Program-made: the position numbers and the translations under genes
The notes under the pieces: generated by a model
Database searches by the model: none
The model's input: the letters and a program-made list of their open reading frames with translations, nothing else
Told to the model about the DNA's origin: nothing
Shown here: positions 47,553 to 55,885 of the stretch, piece by piece
How positions within the stretch are numbered: the stretch's first letter is position 1
Layout of the letters: the number at the start of each line of letters is the position of its first letter
Source: Arthrobacter pascens
GTDB taxonomy: Bacteria > Actinomycetota > Actinomycetes > Actinomycetales > Micrococcaceae
Length of the DNA stretch: 64,000 nt
Direction: 5' to 3'
Assembly: GCF_017052465.1 (NCBI RefSeq)
Contig: NZ_JAFHKT010000151.1
Span: 124,001-188,000, forward strand

Positions 47553-47591
47553 TGAGTCCGGTCTCAATCGTAGGGACTGAGACCGGACTCA
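47553..47591. promoter_or_regulatory. Paired LacI-type operators (perfect 14-bp inverted repeat)
   Basis: TGAGTCCGGTCTCA (47553-47566) and TGAGACCGGACTCA (47578-47591) are exact reverse complements 25 bp apart centre to centre. Each is itself a palindrome of form TGAG-N-CCGG-N-CTCA with one mismatched pair, so two LacI dimers could bind. They lie between the LacI gene and the ABC operon. The pair could also fold as one hairpin, but there is no T tract. Confidence 0.78.
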
Positions 47592-47665
47592 GCAAGACCC
47601 CGCATCGACCACATCCTTTAGCGGCCCTGACAGCACCGCTTTCCCTCCCACGATTGGACAACGCT

Positions 47666-48526
47666 GTGATCAAACTGAACTTCCGCCCGGCAGCCGTGGC
47701 CGCTGCAGCCCTGGCGGCAATCCTCGCCCTCTCCGGCTGCGGCGGCTCCTCGCCGGCCAACTCGGCCCCCGCCGAGAACCCATACGGCCTGATCGAGCCG
47801 GGCACCATCCGCGTCGCCAGCCTGGGCGATTCGAAGCCGTACACCTTCACCGACGCGCAGGGCAACTTCACCGGCTTCGACGTCGAACTGTTCAAGGACG
47901 TGGCCCACCGCGCCGGCGTAGACAATGTTGTCTTCACCGGCCAGGACTTCTCCGGGCTGCTCGCCGCGGTGGCCAACGGCCAGTTCGACGTCGGTGTGGC
48001 CGCGATCGGCATCACCGACAAGCGCAAGGAAACCGTCGACTTCTCCGAGGGCTACCTCGCCGGCTACCTGACGGTCATCACCACCAAGACCTCGGGCATC
48101 AAGGATGTTGACGGACTTTCCGGCAAGCGCCTGGGCGTGGTTCAGGGAACGCTCCAGGAAGCCTATGCCGTCAAGAACTTCACCTCCGCCAACCTGGTGC
48201 GCTTCCCGGACAACAACACGGCCATCTCCGCCGTCAACAGCGGCTCCGTGGACGCCCACTTCCTGGACTACGAGGCAGCCAAGGCATACCAGGAGCAGTA
48301 TGGCCTGGTCAGCGCCGCAGACATCCCGTCCTTCGATGCCCCGGCGGGCTTCGCCATCGCCAAGGACAAGCCTGCCTTCAAGGAGGCCCTCAACAAGGGC
48401 CTGGCTGCAGCGATGGAAGACGGCACCTGGAAGAAGCTCTACCAGAAGTGGTTCCCGGGTTCGCCGATGCCGGAGCAGTACCTGCCGAAGGCCGAGCAGA
48501 CCGCGTCCCCTGCCCCGAGCAAGTAA
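47666..48526 (+). CDS. Amino-acid-type ABC transporter substrate-binding lipoprotein (family 3)
   Basis: 286 residues: signal peptide and lipobox LSGC, then an SBP family 3 domain (GTIRVASLGDSKPYTFTDAQGNFTGFDVELFKDVA ... VGVAAIGITDKRKETVDFSEGY). The start is GTG 47666 directly before IKLNFRP; the frame stays open to the left but crosses the operator region. First gene of the LacI-controlled operon. Substrate is a polar amino acid or a derivative; the downstream enzymes suggest an amino-acid conjugate. Confidence 0.92.
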   Translation: MIKLNFRPAAVAAAALAAILALSGCGGSSPANSAPAENPYGLIEPGTIRVASLGDSKPYTFTDAQGNFTGFDVELFKDVAHRAGVDNVVFTGQDFSGLLAAVANGQFDVGVAAIGITDKRKETVDFSEGYLAGYLTVITTKTSGIKDVDGLSGKRLGVVQGTLQEAYAVKNFTSANLVRFPDNNTAISAVNSGSVDAHFLDYEAAKAYQEQYGLVSAADIPSFDAPAGFAIAKDKPAFKEALNKGLAAAMEDGTWKKLYQKWFPGSPMPEQYLPKAEQTASPAPSK

Positions 48527-48556
48527 GCCCCTCCGGTAACCAACCCAACCGGCTAT

Positions 48557-48587
48557 CCGGGCGGGCCGCCGTGCGCGGTCCGCCCGG
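48557..48587 (+). promoter_or_regulatory. Intercistronic hairpin between SBP and permease genes
   Basis: 13-bp stem CCGGGCGGGCCGC / GCGGTCCGCCCGG (one G-U pair), loop CGTGC, in the 93-bp gap. No T tract. Such hairpins often protect the upstream binding-protein message or attenuate read-through so that the binding protein is made in excess. Confidence 0.6.
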
Positions 48588-48619
48588 GACCCACAAGCGA
48601 ACTACGTCTGAGAGCAACC

Positions 48620-49408
48620 ATGGACTGGCTCAACACCATCATCCGTACATTTTTTGACTTCGGCGCAATGGCCGAAGTGCTGCCCCAGCTCCTCGGGGTG
48701 GGCCTCCTCAACACCCTGATCATCTCCGTCGCCGCCACCGTCCTGGGCGTGGTGCTGGGCATGGTGATCGCCGTCATGGGCATCTCGCCGTCCAAGTGGC
48801 TGCGGGTTCCGGCCCGGATCTACACCGACCTCTTCAGGGGCCTGCCTGCAATCCTCACCATCCTGCTGATCGGGCAGGGCTTCGCGCGGTTCAGCCAGTC
48901 CGTCTTCGGACCGTCGCCATACCCGCTGGGCATCATCGCACTGAGCCTGATTGCCAGCGCCTACATCGGGGAGATCTTCCGCGCCGGCATCCTCAGTGTG
49001 GACAAGGGGCAGGGCGAGGCATGCCGTGCGCTGGGCATGAGCTACGCCAAGTCCATGGCCCTCGTGGTGGTGCCGCAGGGCGTCCGCCGCGTGCTGCCGG
49101 CCCTGGTGAACCAGTTCATCGCCATCGTCAAGGACTCCTCCCTGGTCTACTTCCTGGGGCTGCTGGTCAGTGAGCGCGAACTGTTCCGGGTGGGCCAGGA
49201 CGCTGCCGTGCTGTCCGGCAACCTGTCGCCGCTGGTCATGGCGGGCATCTTCTACCTGGTGATCACGGTGCCGCTGACCCATCTGGTCAACTACTTCGAC
49301 AACAGGTTCCGCACCGGCCGCCGCCGTCCTGCCGCACCCAGCAGCGGATTGAAGGAAGTCAAGGAACTCGATGCGGCCTCGCCGCTGATTACCGGGAGCA
49401 ACACATGA
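48620..49408 (+). CDS. Amino-acid-type ABC transporter permease (HisM/GlnP family)
   Basis: 262-residue permease with about five membrane segments. The His/Glu/Gln/Arg/opine family signature is present (RIYTDLFRGLPAILTILLIGQG, then the EAA loop EACRALGMSYAKSMALVVVPQGVRRVLPALVNQF). Single permease, so it probably works as a homodimer. The stop overlaps the ATPase start (ATGA). Confidence 0.94.
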   Translation: MDWLNTIIRTFFDFGAMAEVLPQLLGVGLLNTLIISVAATVLGVVLGMVIAVMGISPSKWLRVPARIYTDLFRGLPAILTILLIGQGFARFSQSVFGPSPYPLGIIALSLIASAYIGEIFRAGILSVDKGQGEACRALGMSYAKSMALVVVPQGVRRVLPALVNQFIAIVKDSSLVYFLGLLVSERELFRVGQDAAVLSGNLSPLVMAGIFYLVITVPLTHLVNYFDNRFRTGRRRPAAPSSGLKEVKELDAASPLITGSNT

Positions 49409-50175
49409 GCGTCGCAAGCAACACAACCGCCCCAGACATCGAGACGTTCCACGGTTCGAGCCTGGAACTGAAAAACCTGACCATGGCTTATGGGGACATT
49501 GACGTGCTCCGCAACGTCAGCCTCACCGTGGCCCCCGGCACCACCACCTGCATCATCGGGCCGTCCGGTTCAGGTAAGTCCACGCTGCTGCGCGGGGTCA
49601 ACCGGCTCCATGAACCCAAGAGCGGCGACGTGCTGCTGGCCGGGGAAAGCGCCCTGCAGGTCAAGCCGGATACCCTGCGGCGCCGCATCGGCATGGTGTT
49701 CCAGCACTTCAACCTGTTTCCCGACCACACCGCATTGGAAAATGTGGCGCTGGCCCTCTGGAGCGTCAAGGGCATGTCCAAGGCCCAGGCCATGGAGCGC
49801 GCCCGGCGCCGCCTCGCCGAGGTGGGGCTTGCCGAACGCGCCGACCACCGGCCCCGGGACCTGTCCGGCGGGCAGCAGCAGCGCGTTGCCATTGCCCGGG
49901 CACTGGCCATGGAACCTGAGGTCATGCTCTTCGACGAGGCCACCAGTGCGCTGGACCCCGAGCTGGTCAAGGGCGTCCTGAACCTGATGGCAGGCCTCGG
50001 CAAACGCGGCATGACCATGCTGGTGGTCACCCACGAGATGGGCTTCGCCCGCAAGGTCGCGGACCAGGTGGTCTTCATGGACGAGGGCGAAGTGGTGGAA
50101 GCCGGTACCCCGGCCGACCTCTTCGACAACCCCCGCAGCGAACGCCTGCAGCGCTTCCTTTCGGAGGTGCTGTGA
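49405..50175 (+). CDS. Amino-acid-type ABC transporter ATP-binding protein (GlnQ/HisP family)
   Basis: 256 residues with Walker A GPSGSGKSTLL, Q-loop, signature LSGGQQQRVAIARAL, Walker B VMLFDEATSALDPELV and switch His in VTHEMGFA: the GlnQ/HisP pattern. Couples to the preceding permease. The stop TGA overlaps the next gene's ATG (TGATG). Confidence 0.95.
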   Translation: MSVASNTTAPDIETFHGSSLELKNLTMAYGDIDVLRNVSLTVAPGTTTCIIGPSGSGKSTLLRGVNRLHEPKSGDVLLAGESALQVKPDTLRRRIGMVFQHFNLFPDHTALENVALALWSVKGMSKAQAMERARRRLAEVGLAERADHRPRDLSGGQQQRVAIARALAMEPEVMLFDEATSALDPELVKGVLNLMAGLGKRGMTMLVVTHEMGFARKVADQVVFMDEGEVVEAGTPADLFDNPRSERLQRFLSEVL

Positions 50176-51218
50176 TGGGCAAGGTTACAGCGGCACCCAT
50201 CCGGACCGCCGTCGTCGGCTTCGGGATCTCCGGCAAGGTGTTCCACGCGCCGCTGATCGCGGCGGACGCGGACTACTCGCTGGATGTGATTGTGACGGCG
50301 GACCCGGCACGGGCCGCCGAGGCGGCCCGGCTCTACCCGCACGCGCGCATCGTGCCGTCGCCGGAGGAGATGTTCGCGCTGGCCGGCGACCTGGACCTCG
50401 TCATCCTGGGCACCCCGCCGCACACCCACTTCGACCTCGCGGCCACGGCCATTGCGCACGGCCTTCACGTGGTGGTGGACAAGCCCTTCGTGCCGACATC
50501 AGCCCAGGGGGAGGAGCTCATCGCTCTGGCGTCCGACGGCGGCGTGCAGCTCACGGTCTTCCAGAACCGCCGGTGGGACGCCGACTTCCTGACGCTGAAA
50601 AAGCTGCTTCGGTCGGCGGCTTTGGGCGAGGCGCGCACTTTTGAATCGCGGTTCGAGTGGTGGCGGCCCGAGGGCTTCGGGAACTGGCGGGACAGCGTTT
50701 CCCTTGCTGAGGGCGGCGGGATCCTGCACGACCTCGGTGCGCACCTGATCGACCAGGCCATCCAGCTGTTCGGGCCGGTGGAAAAGAGCTACGGCGAGAC
50801 CGCGAACCGAGGAACAAATCCGGACGCCGCAGACACCGAAGCGTTCGTGTCGCTGCTCCACGAGTCCGGAGTCCGCAGCAGGCTGTGGATGAACGGCATG
50901 GCGGCCCGCGTGGGCCCGCGCTTTCACGTTCTGGGCGCGGAATCCGGCTACACGAAATGGGGGCTGGACGGCCAGGAGCCTGCGCTCGCGGCCGGCATGT
51001 CGCCGTCGGACCCCGCCTTTGGTGTTGACCCACAGGAGTCTTGGGGGCTTCTGGGAGTGGACGGCGCATCAGTGCCCGTTCCGGCCGAACGGGGCGCCTA
51101 TCCCGAGTTTTACGTGCAGCTCGCCGCCGCCCTGCGGCGGGAGGGGCCCCTGCCCGTCGACCCGGCCGGGCCCCTCGAGGTCCTGAAGATTATCGAGGGC
51201 ATCCACGCCCTGGCGTAG
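50175..51218 (+). CDS. Gfo/Idh/MocA-family NAD(P)-dependent oxidoreductase
   Basis: 347 residues: Rossmann motif VVGFGISGKVFHAPLI, the conserved VVDKPFVPT lysine motif and a C-terminal Gfo/Idh domain (the YdgJ-like subgroup lacks the Glu of EKP, as here). ATG 50175 has GGAGGT six bases upstream and overlaps the ATPase stop. In an operon with an amino-acid-type importer and a DAO flavoenzyme, so it may act on an imported polyol-amino acid adduct or imine; not provable here. Confidence 0.9.
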   Translation: MGKVTAAPIRTAVVGFGISGKVFHAPLIAADADYSLDVIVTADPARAAEAARLYPHARIVPSPEEMFALAGDLDLVILGTPPHTHFDLAATAIAHGLHVVVDKPFVPTSAQGEELIALASDGGVQLTVFQNRRWDADFLTLKKLLRSAALGEARTFESRFEWWRPEGFGNWRDSVSLAEGGGILHDLGAHLIDQAIQLFGPVEKSYGETANRGTNPDAADTEAFVSLLHESGVRSRLWMNGMAARVGPRFHVLGAESGYTKWGLDGQEPALAAGMSPSDPAFGVDPQESWGLLGVDGASVPVPAERGAYPEFYVQLAAALRREGPLPVDPAGPLEVLKIIEGIHALA

Positions 51219-51314
51219 CTGACCCAGCACTTTTGCGGCGCCGGCCGCTCTCTTCCCGGGCGCGGCTACGCGTCCTCATCAATCGTGTCCAAAATCCACA
51301 GAAAGGGAGAACTC

Positions 51315-52433
51315 ATGTCCTCCACCGCCACCAAGCACGTCGCCATCATCGGCGGCGGCATCCTGGGCGTCTCCACCGCTGTCCACCTGCTCCGCGAAGG
51401 CGCGTCCGTGACGCTGCTGACCGAGCGCAGCCTGGCCAGCGAGGCCACCGGCCGCTCGCTCTCCTGGCTCAACTCCGCCGGAGAGCGGTCCACGCCGTAC
51501 CACCAGCTTCGCCTTGCCGGCGTGGACCGGTACCGCACCCTCTTCGCGGCCGATCCCAGCCGGGAGTGGCTGCAGTTCGGCGGCGGGCTGATGTGGAACG
51601 CTGCTGGTCAGCGGGAGGTTACTGAGGCCCGCCACGCGTACGAGACGTCCGTGGGCTACGACTCCAAGCTGGTGGCACCGGACGGGATTGCCGCGCTGAC
51701 GCCCGGAATCGACGCGGGAGCCGTTCCGGAGAATGCCATCTTCAACCCGGGTGAGGGTTGGGTCAGCCTGCCGGACCTCGTGGAATTCCTGATGGAGGAG
51801 TTCCACAGCCGCGGCGGCCGACTGGTGCTGAACACTGGAAAGTCTTCCGTGGTGCTCGACGGCGGCCGGGCCGTCGGCGTCGAAACGGAGGCGGGGGAGA
51901 CGTACGACGCCGACTCCGTGCTCGTGGCCTGCGGAGCGGCGACGCCCGCCGTCGTCGCGCCCCTGGGAGTGGAGATCCCGAACGGTTCCCCTGTGTCCAT
52001 GCTCGTGGTGACCAAGCCGGTGGCCCATGACGTGCGGGCCGTGATGAACACGCCCCGTGCCGCCGTGCGGCCCAACCCGGGCAGTACCTTTGCGCTGGAC
52101 CACGACTGGTACGAAGGGCGCATCACCGAGCACGCGGACGGCACGTTCAGCATCCCGGACGACGTTGTCCAGGAACTTGCCGACGAAGCATCCAAGCTCA
52201 TCGCCGGAAACCCCGAGCTGAAGCCGGCGTCGTGGAAGATCGGGTACAAGCCGATCCCCGGTGACGGCGAGCCGGTCTTCGGCGAACTGGGCCAGGTGCC
52301 GGGCTGCTTCGTCGCCTTCACCCATTCCGGCGCTACGCTGGGGCTCATCGCCGGCGAACTGCTCGCGGGGGAGATCCTGACCGGCAACAGGCACCCGATG
52401 CTGGCCACGTTCCGGCCGGGGCGGTTCTCCTGA
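51315..52433 (+). CDS. FAD-dependent oxidoreductase, DAO family
   Basis: 372 residues. The N-terminal FAD motif is HVAIIGGGILGVSTAVHLLREGASVTLLTE; the C-terminal FTHSGATLGLIAGELLAGEIL closes the FAD site. DAO-family enzymes oxidise the amine or imine carbon of D-amino acids, glycine, sarcosine or N-alkylated amino acids. GGGAGAACTC precedes ATG 51315, 96 bases after the dehydrogenase gene. Consistent with breakdown of an N-substituted amino acid taken up by the ABC system. Confidence 0.92.
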   Translation: MSSTATKHVAIIGGGILGVSTAVHLLREGASVTLLTERSLASEATGRSLSWLNSAGERSTPYHQLRLAGVDRYRTLFAADPSREWLQFGGGLMWNAAGQREVTEARHAYETSVGYDSKLVAPDGIAALTPGIDAGAVPENAIFNPGEGWVSLPDLVEFLMEEFHSRGGRLVLNTGKSSVVLDGGRAVGVETEAGETYDADSVLVACGAATPAVVAPLGVEIPNGSPVSMLVVTKPVAHDVRAVMNTPRAAVRPNPGSTFALDHDWYEGRITEHADGTFSIPDDVVQELADEASKLIAGNPELKPASWKIGYKPIPGDGEPVFGELGQVPGCFVAFTHSGATLGLIAGELLAGEILTGNRHPMLATFRPGRFS

Positions 52434-52472
52434 CGCCTGGGGCGCTGAGTACGTCAGGTGTACTTTGAGGGG

Positions 52473-53405
52473 ATGGAGGTCCTCGACTGGCTGCTCGATT
52501 CTGACCCGTCAATCCGCTGGCAGGTGCTGCGGGACCTGACGGACGCGCCGCCGGAGGAGGTGTCCGCAGAACGCACCCGCGTCGCCAACGAGGGGTGGGG
52601 CGCCCGCCTGCTCGCGCTGCAGGGTGGGGACGGGCAATGGGACGGCGGCACGTACTACCCGTCGCCGTACGACGACGCTGAGCCGGGCCAGCCCTGGACC
52701 GCGACGACCTACAGCCTGCTGCTCCTGCGTGAATTCGGGCTGGACCCCCGCAGCGACCAGGCCCGCCGCGCCGTGGCACTCGTCCGGGAGAACAGCAGGT
52801 GGGAGGAGGGAGACCAGCCCTTCTTCGAAGGGGAGGTGGAGCCGTGCATCAACGGCATGGCAGTCACCCTCGGAGCCTATTTCGGACACGACGTCGACGG
52901 CGTGGTGTCGCGTCTGCTCGGGGATCAGCTGACCGACGGCGGCTGGAACTGTGAGGCGGAAAACGGCTCCACGCGGTCATCCTTCGGGACCACCATCAAC
53001 GTGCTCGAGGGGCTGTTGGAGCACGCACGCGCGACGGGCGGGTCACCGGCTTCTACTGCGGCCAGGAAACGCGGGGAGGAGTACCTGCTTGAACGCGGAC
53101 TCCTCCGCAGGAAATCCACCGGCGACGTGATCAACGGGGACTGGCTGCACTTTTCCTACCCGACCCGCTGGTTCTACGACGTGCTCCGCGGGCTCGAGTA
53201 CTTCCGTGCAGCCGGCGGTCCCCCCGACGAGCGCGTGAGTGAGGCGATCGGCGTGCTCCGTTCCAGACGGCAGCCAGATGGCACCTGGCTGCTGGAGAAC
53301 ACCCACCCCGGGCGGGTCCACTTCGCGATGGAGGACGGCGACGGGCACCCGAGCAGGTGGAACACCCTCAGGGCGCTGCGTGTGCTCAAGTGGTACGGAA
53401 ACTGA
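52473..53405 (+). CDS. Prenyltransferase/squalene-cyclase-fold protein of unknown function
   Basis: 310 residues, soluble, predicted alpha/alpha barrel. Three QW-like repeats are visible: DGQWDGGTYYP (about 55-65), DGGWNCEAENGSTRSSFGTT and DGTWLLENTHPGR. There is no DxDD or DCTAE acid motif of class II cyclases, so cyclase activity is doubtful. Such stand-alone proteins are annotated only by fold. ATG 52473 follows GAGGGG; GTG 52458 is an alternative. It sits 39 bases after the DAO gene in the same operon and is followed by a hairpin. Confidence 0.8.
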   Translation: MEVLDWLLDSDPSIRWQVLRDLTDAPPEEVSAERTRVANEGWGARLLALQGGDGQWDGGTYYPSPYDDAEPGQPWTATTYSLLLLREFGLDPRSDQARRAVALVRENSRWEEGDQPFFEGEVEPCINGMAVTLGAYFGHDVDGVVSRLLGDQLTDGGWNCEAENGSTRSSFGTTINVLEGLLEHARATGGSPASTAARKRGEEYLLERGLLRRKSTGDVINGDWLHFSYPTRWFYDVLRGLEYFRAAGGPPDERVSEAIGVLRSRRQPDGTWLLENTHPGRVHFAMEDGDGHPSRWNTLRALRVLKWYGN

Positions 53406-53414
53406 CCCCCGTTT

Positions 53415-53442
53415 CCTTGTCCGCCCGCAGGGGCGGACAAGG
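53415..53442. terminator. Terminator-like hairpin ending the ABC/DAO operon
   Basis: Perfect 12-bp stem CCTTGTCCGCCC / GGGCGGACAAGG with loop GCAG, 10 bases after the stop. No T tract. The rest of the gap to 53630 holds nothing I can identify. Confidence 0.68.
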
Positions 53443-53630
53443 ACCTGCCGGTCCCGGCATCGCCTTGGGGAGTGCGGTGCCAGGCCGGCAGACTGGCCGA
53501 GCCATTCGGAAGTTCACCGTTCCGGCCAGATGCCCATAGTGTGGCAGCGCCGCCCTACAGAAACCTTGCGGCACCCTATGGGTCCCGCGACCGCAGACGG
53601 GGTCAGGTGCGGCGGCCGTTGCTCTCTGGC

Positions 53631-54671
53631 CTAGGCGTGATCCGAGGTGGAGGAGTGCCTGGGGGAGCCGCTCGATTCGCGCGGAATGAGCGTTGGCATG
53701 GATTTCCGGATTCTTGGTTCCTTACCCGGGTTCACAATGAGGTCGATCGCGTTGCCGGCGATCTGGTCGAGAGGCACGTGCACCGACGTCAGGGGGGTTG
53801 AGAGCCGGGACGAGAGGGGTATGTCGTTGTAGCCGACCAGGGCCAGGTCTGCTCCGACAGTGACGTGGTGGCGGTGGGCCGCTGCGATGAGGCCCATGGC
53901 CAGATTGTCGTTGGCCGCGAACACAGCACTGGGGCGTCTTACGGTGTTGCTGTCCAGCAGGGATTCCCCGGCGGAGAACCCGCTTTCTATGCCGTAGCCG
54001 ACGGCCAGCTGCCATTCGTCCGGCAGCGTGATGCCCGCTTCGTCCAAGGCTCTGCGGGCACCGGCGAGCCGGGAAATTCCTGTGGACGTGAAGGACGGGC
54101 CCGTCACCACAGCAATGTCGCGGTGGCCCAAATCTATGAGGTGCCGGACGGCCAGGTATCCGCCGACCTCGTCGTCACCCAGCGCGGAAGGGCTAACCCC
54201 GTCGGTGCGCAGCACCAGCGCGTGCGCCACGCCCCGTTCGCGCAAGCGGCGGGGGAGCTCGTCGTCGAGGCGGGCGGTGGCCATGATGAGTCCGTCCACA
54301 TTGCGGTCGAGCAGCGTCTCTGCGGCCCGCCGTTCATCGTCAGGGTCATCGCCGCTGGTGGCAACCATGGCGAAGTAGCCCCGGTCCGACGCGGCGCGTT
54401 CGAGCTCCTCGAACATCAGGGCCATCACCGTGTCGCTGAGCCGCGGGACGAGCACTCCGAGGGTTCGTGTTTCGCCCCTGCGCAGGCTCGACGCGAACGA
54501 GTTGCGGCGGTATCCGAGTTCCTCGGCCACTTTGCGGACATGCGCCGCGGCTGCTGAGCGCGATGCGGTGCCCCGTTCGTCCAATGCGCGGCTGGCCGTG
54601 GAAAGACTCACCCCGCTGGCCGCAGCAACGTCCCTGAGGGTGACGCTCGAGCCTGGGGCAGCCGGTTCCAT
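53631..54671 (-). CDS. LacI-family transcriptional regulator
   Basis: 346 residues: HTH VTLRDVAAASGVSLSTASRALDERG, hinge GYRRNSFASSLRRGET, effector domain (LGVLVPRLSDTVMALMFEELE ... FAANDNLAMGLIAAAHRHH). AGGAG lies seven bases before ATG 54671; the open frame continues 37 codons upstream without support. Divergent from the DHDPS-family gene, and tandem AACGTT-centred operators overlap that gene's promoter. Confidence 0.93.
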   Translation of the reverse strand: MEPAAPGSSVTLRDVAAASGVSLSTASRALDERGTASRSAAAAHVRKVAEELGYRRNSFASSLRRGETRTLGVLVPRLSDTVMALMFEELERAASDRGYFAMVATSGDDPDDERRAAETLLDRNVDGLIMATARLDDELPRRLRERGVAHALVLRTDGVSPSALGDDEVGGYLAVRHLIDLGHRDIAVVTGPSFTSTGISRLAGARRALDEAGITLPDEWQLAVGYGIESGFSAGESLLDSNTVRRPSAVFAANDNLAMGLIAAAHRHHVTVGADLALVGYNDIPLSSRLSTPLTSVHVPLDQIAGNAIDLIVNPGKEPRIRKSMPTLIPRESSGSPRHSSTSDHA

Positions 54672-54736
54672 GTGAGTTCTCCTGTTCGGGATGGTCCTAC
54701 TAGACACTCTATTTCCTCCTCGTTCGGAATCAGCCC

Positions 54737-54791
54737 TTGACAGTGAGGTGGAGCACATCGCAGAATGAAAACGTTCCCGCAAACGTTCTCA
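54737..54791 (+). promoter_or_regulatory. Promoter with tandem LacI operators for the aldolase gene
   Basis: A perfect -35 TTGACA (54737-54742) is followed after 18 bases by a -10-like CAGAAT (54761-54766). Two LacI-type sites centred on AACGTT follow at 54766-54779 (TGAAAACGTTCCCG) and 54778-54791 (CGCAAACGTTCTCA), outer ends TGAAAACG and CGTTCTCA in inverted relation. Binding would block transcription start. Confidence 0.72.
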
Positions 54792-54833
54792 CATCCTAGC
54801 GGGACTTCGGACAACAAGACAGAGGAAGCTCTT

Positions 54834-55769
54834 ATGACCATCGACCTCCGCGGGCTGGTTCCCGCACCTGTAACGCCGTTCAACCGGGACGGCAGCGTCG
54901 ACGTCGACGCCATCCACCGCCTCGGGGGCTGGCTGGCCAGCGTCGACGGCGTCAAGGGCCTCGTGGTCCTGGGGCACGCCGGCGAAGGGACGTTCCTGAC
55001 CCAGGAGGAGCAGGCCCTCGTCATCCGTGAGTTCAAGAACGCGGTCAATGGCGAGATCCCGATCATCGCCGGCATCACCGGTGAAGGAAACACGGTCGCG
55101 GCCCTGGAAGCCAAGCGCGCGGTCGAGGCCGGCGCCGAGGCCGGGCTGGTCTACCCCTCCCACGGCTGGCTGCGGTTCGGATACCAGAAGGGCGCACCCC
55201 AGACCCGCTACAAGGAAATCTACGAAACGTCCGGCCTGCCGCTGATCCTCTTCCAGTACCCGGATGCCACCAAGGCCACCTACGACCTGGAAACCCAGTT
55301 GGACATCGCCGGCCAGGAGGGCGTGTTCGCAACCAAGAACGGCGTTCGCAACATGAAGCGCTGGGACACCGAAATCCCCGTCCTGCGGGCCACCTTCCCG
55401 GACCTGCAGATCCTGACCTGCCACGATGAATACCTGCTGCACACCATGTTTGACGTGGACGGTGCACTCGTTGGCTACGGCGGACTCGCCCCCGAACCGC
55501 TCGTGGAGCTGATCGCAGCCGGCAAGGCAAAGGACTACCCAGCCGCCCGCGCCATCCACGACCGCCTGCTGCCTGTGACGAAAAACGTTTACCACCGCGG
55601 GTCCCACATGGAAGGCACCGTCGCCCTCAAGGAAGGCCTCGTCGCCCGCGGCATCCTGGAACACGCCACCGTCCGCCCGCCGCTGCTTCCGCTTGCTGAG
55701 GGTGCCGGCGATGAAATCGCACTGGCACTCAAGTCCGCGAACCTGGGCAGCGTAACCGTTCCCGCCTGA
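54834..55769 (+). CDS. Dihydrodipicolinate synthase/N-acetylneuraminate lyase-family aldolase or dehydratase
   Basis: 311 residues of the DapA/NanA/KdgD TIM-barrel family. The Schiff-base lysine is Lys168 in VFATKNGVRN and Tyr142 lies in LFQYPDA. The usual GTTGE loop is replaced by GHAGEG (47-52), so it is neither DapA nor KdgD. Probable aldolase or dehydratase for a 2-keto-3-deoxy sugar acid or related pyruvate derivative. GAGGAAGC precedes ATG 54834; the frame begins 23 codons earlier, inside the operator region. Confidence 0.9.
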   Translation: MTIDLRGLVPAPVTPFNRDGSVDVDAIHRLGGWLASVDGVKGLVVLGHAGEGTFLTQEEQALVIREFKNAVNGEIPIIAGITGEGNTVAALEAKRAVEAGAEAGLVYPSHGWLRFGYQKGAPQTRYKEIYETSGLPLILFQYPDATKATYDLETQLDIAGQEGVFATKNGVRNMKRWDTEIPVLRATFPDLQILTCHDEYLLHTMFDVDGALVGYGGLAPEPLVELIAAGKAKDYPAARAIHDRLLPVTKNVYHRGSHMEGTVALKEGLVARGILEHATVRPPLLPLAEGAGDEIALALKSANLGSVTVPA

Positions 55770-55783
55770 TCTCCGAATCACTC

Positions 55784-55814
55784 AAGGGTGGCGGGCCCCC
55801 AACCCGCCACCCTT
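55784..55814 (+). terminator. Terminator/attenuator hairpin between aldolase and Nramp-like gene
   Basis: Perfect 12-bp stem AAGGGTGGCGGG / CCCGCCACCCTT with loop CCCCCAA, in the 116-bp gap. No T tract; it could limit read-through into the transporter gene rather than stop it. Confidence 0.65.
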
Positions 55815-55885
55815 ACCCAATGCCTTATTCTCCAATTAGGTCAACGACGACCCACAGCGGCGACGCTGTAGAAGGAGGACTCGCA

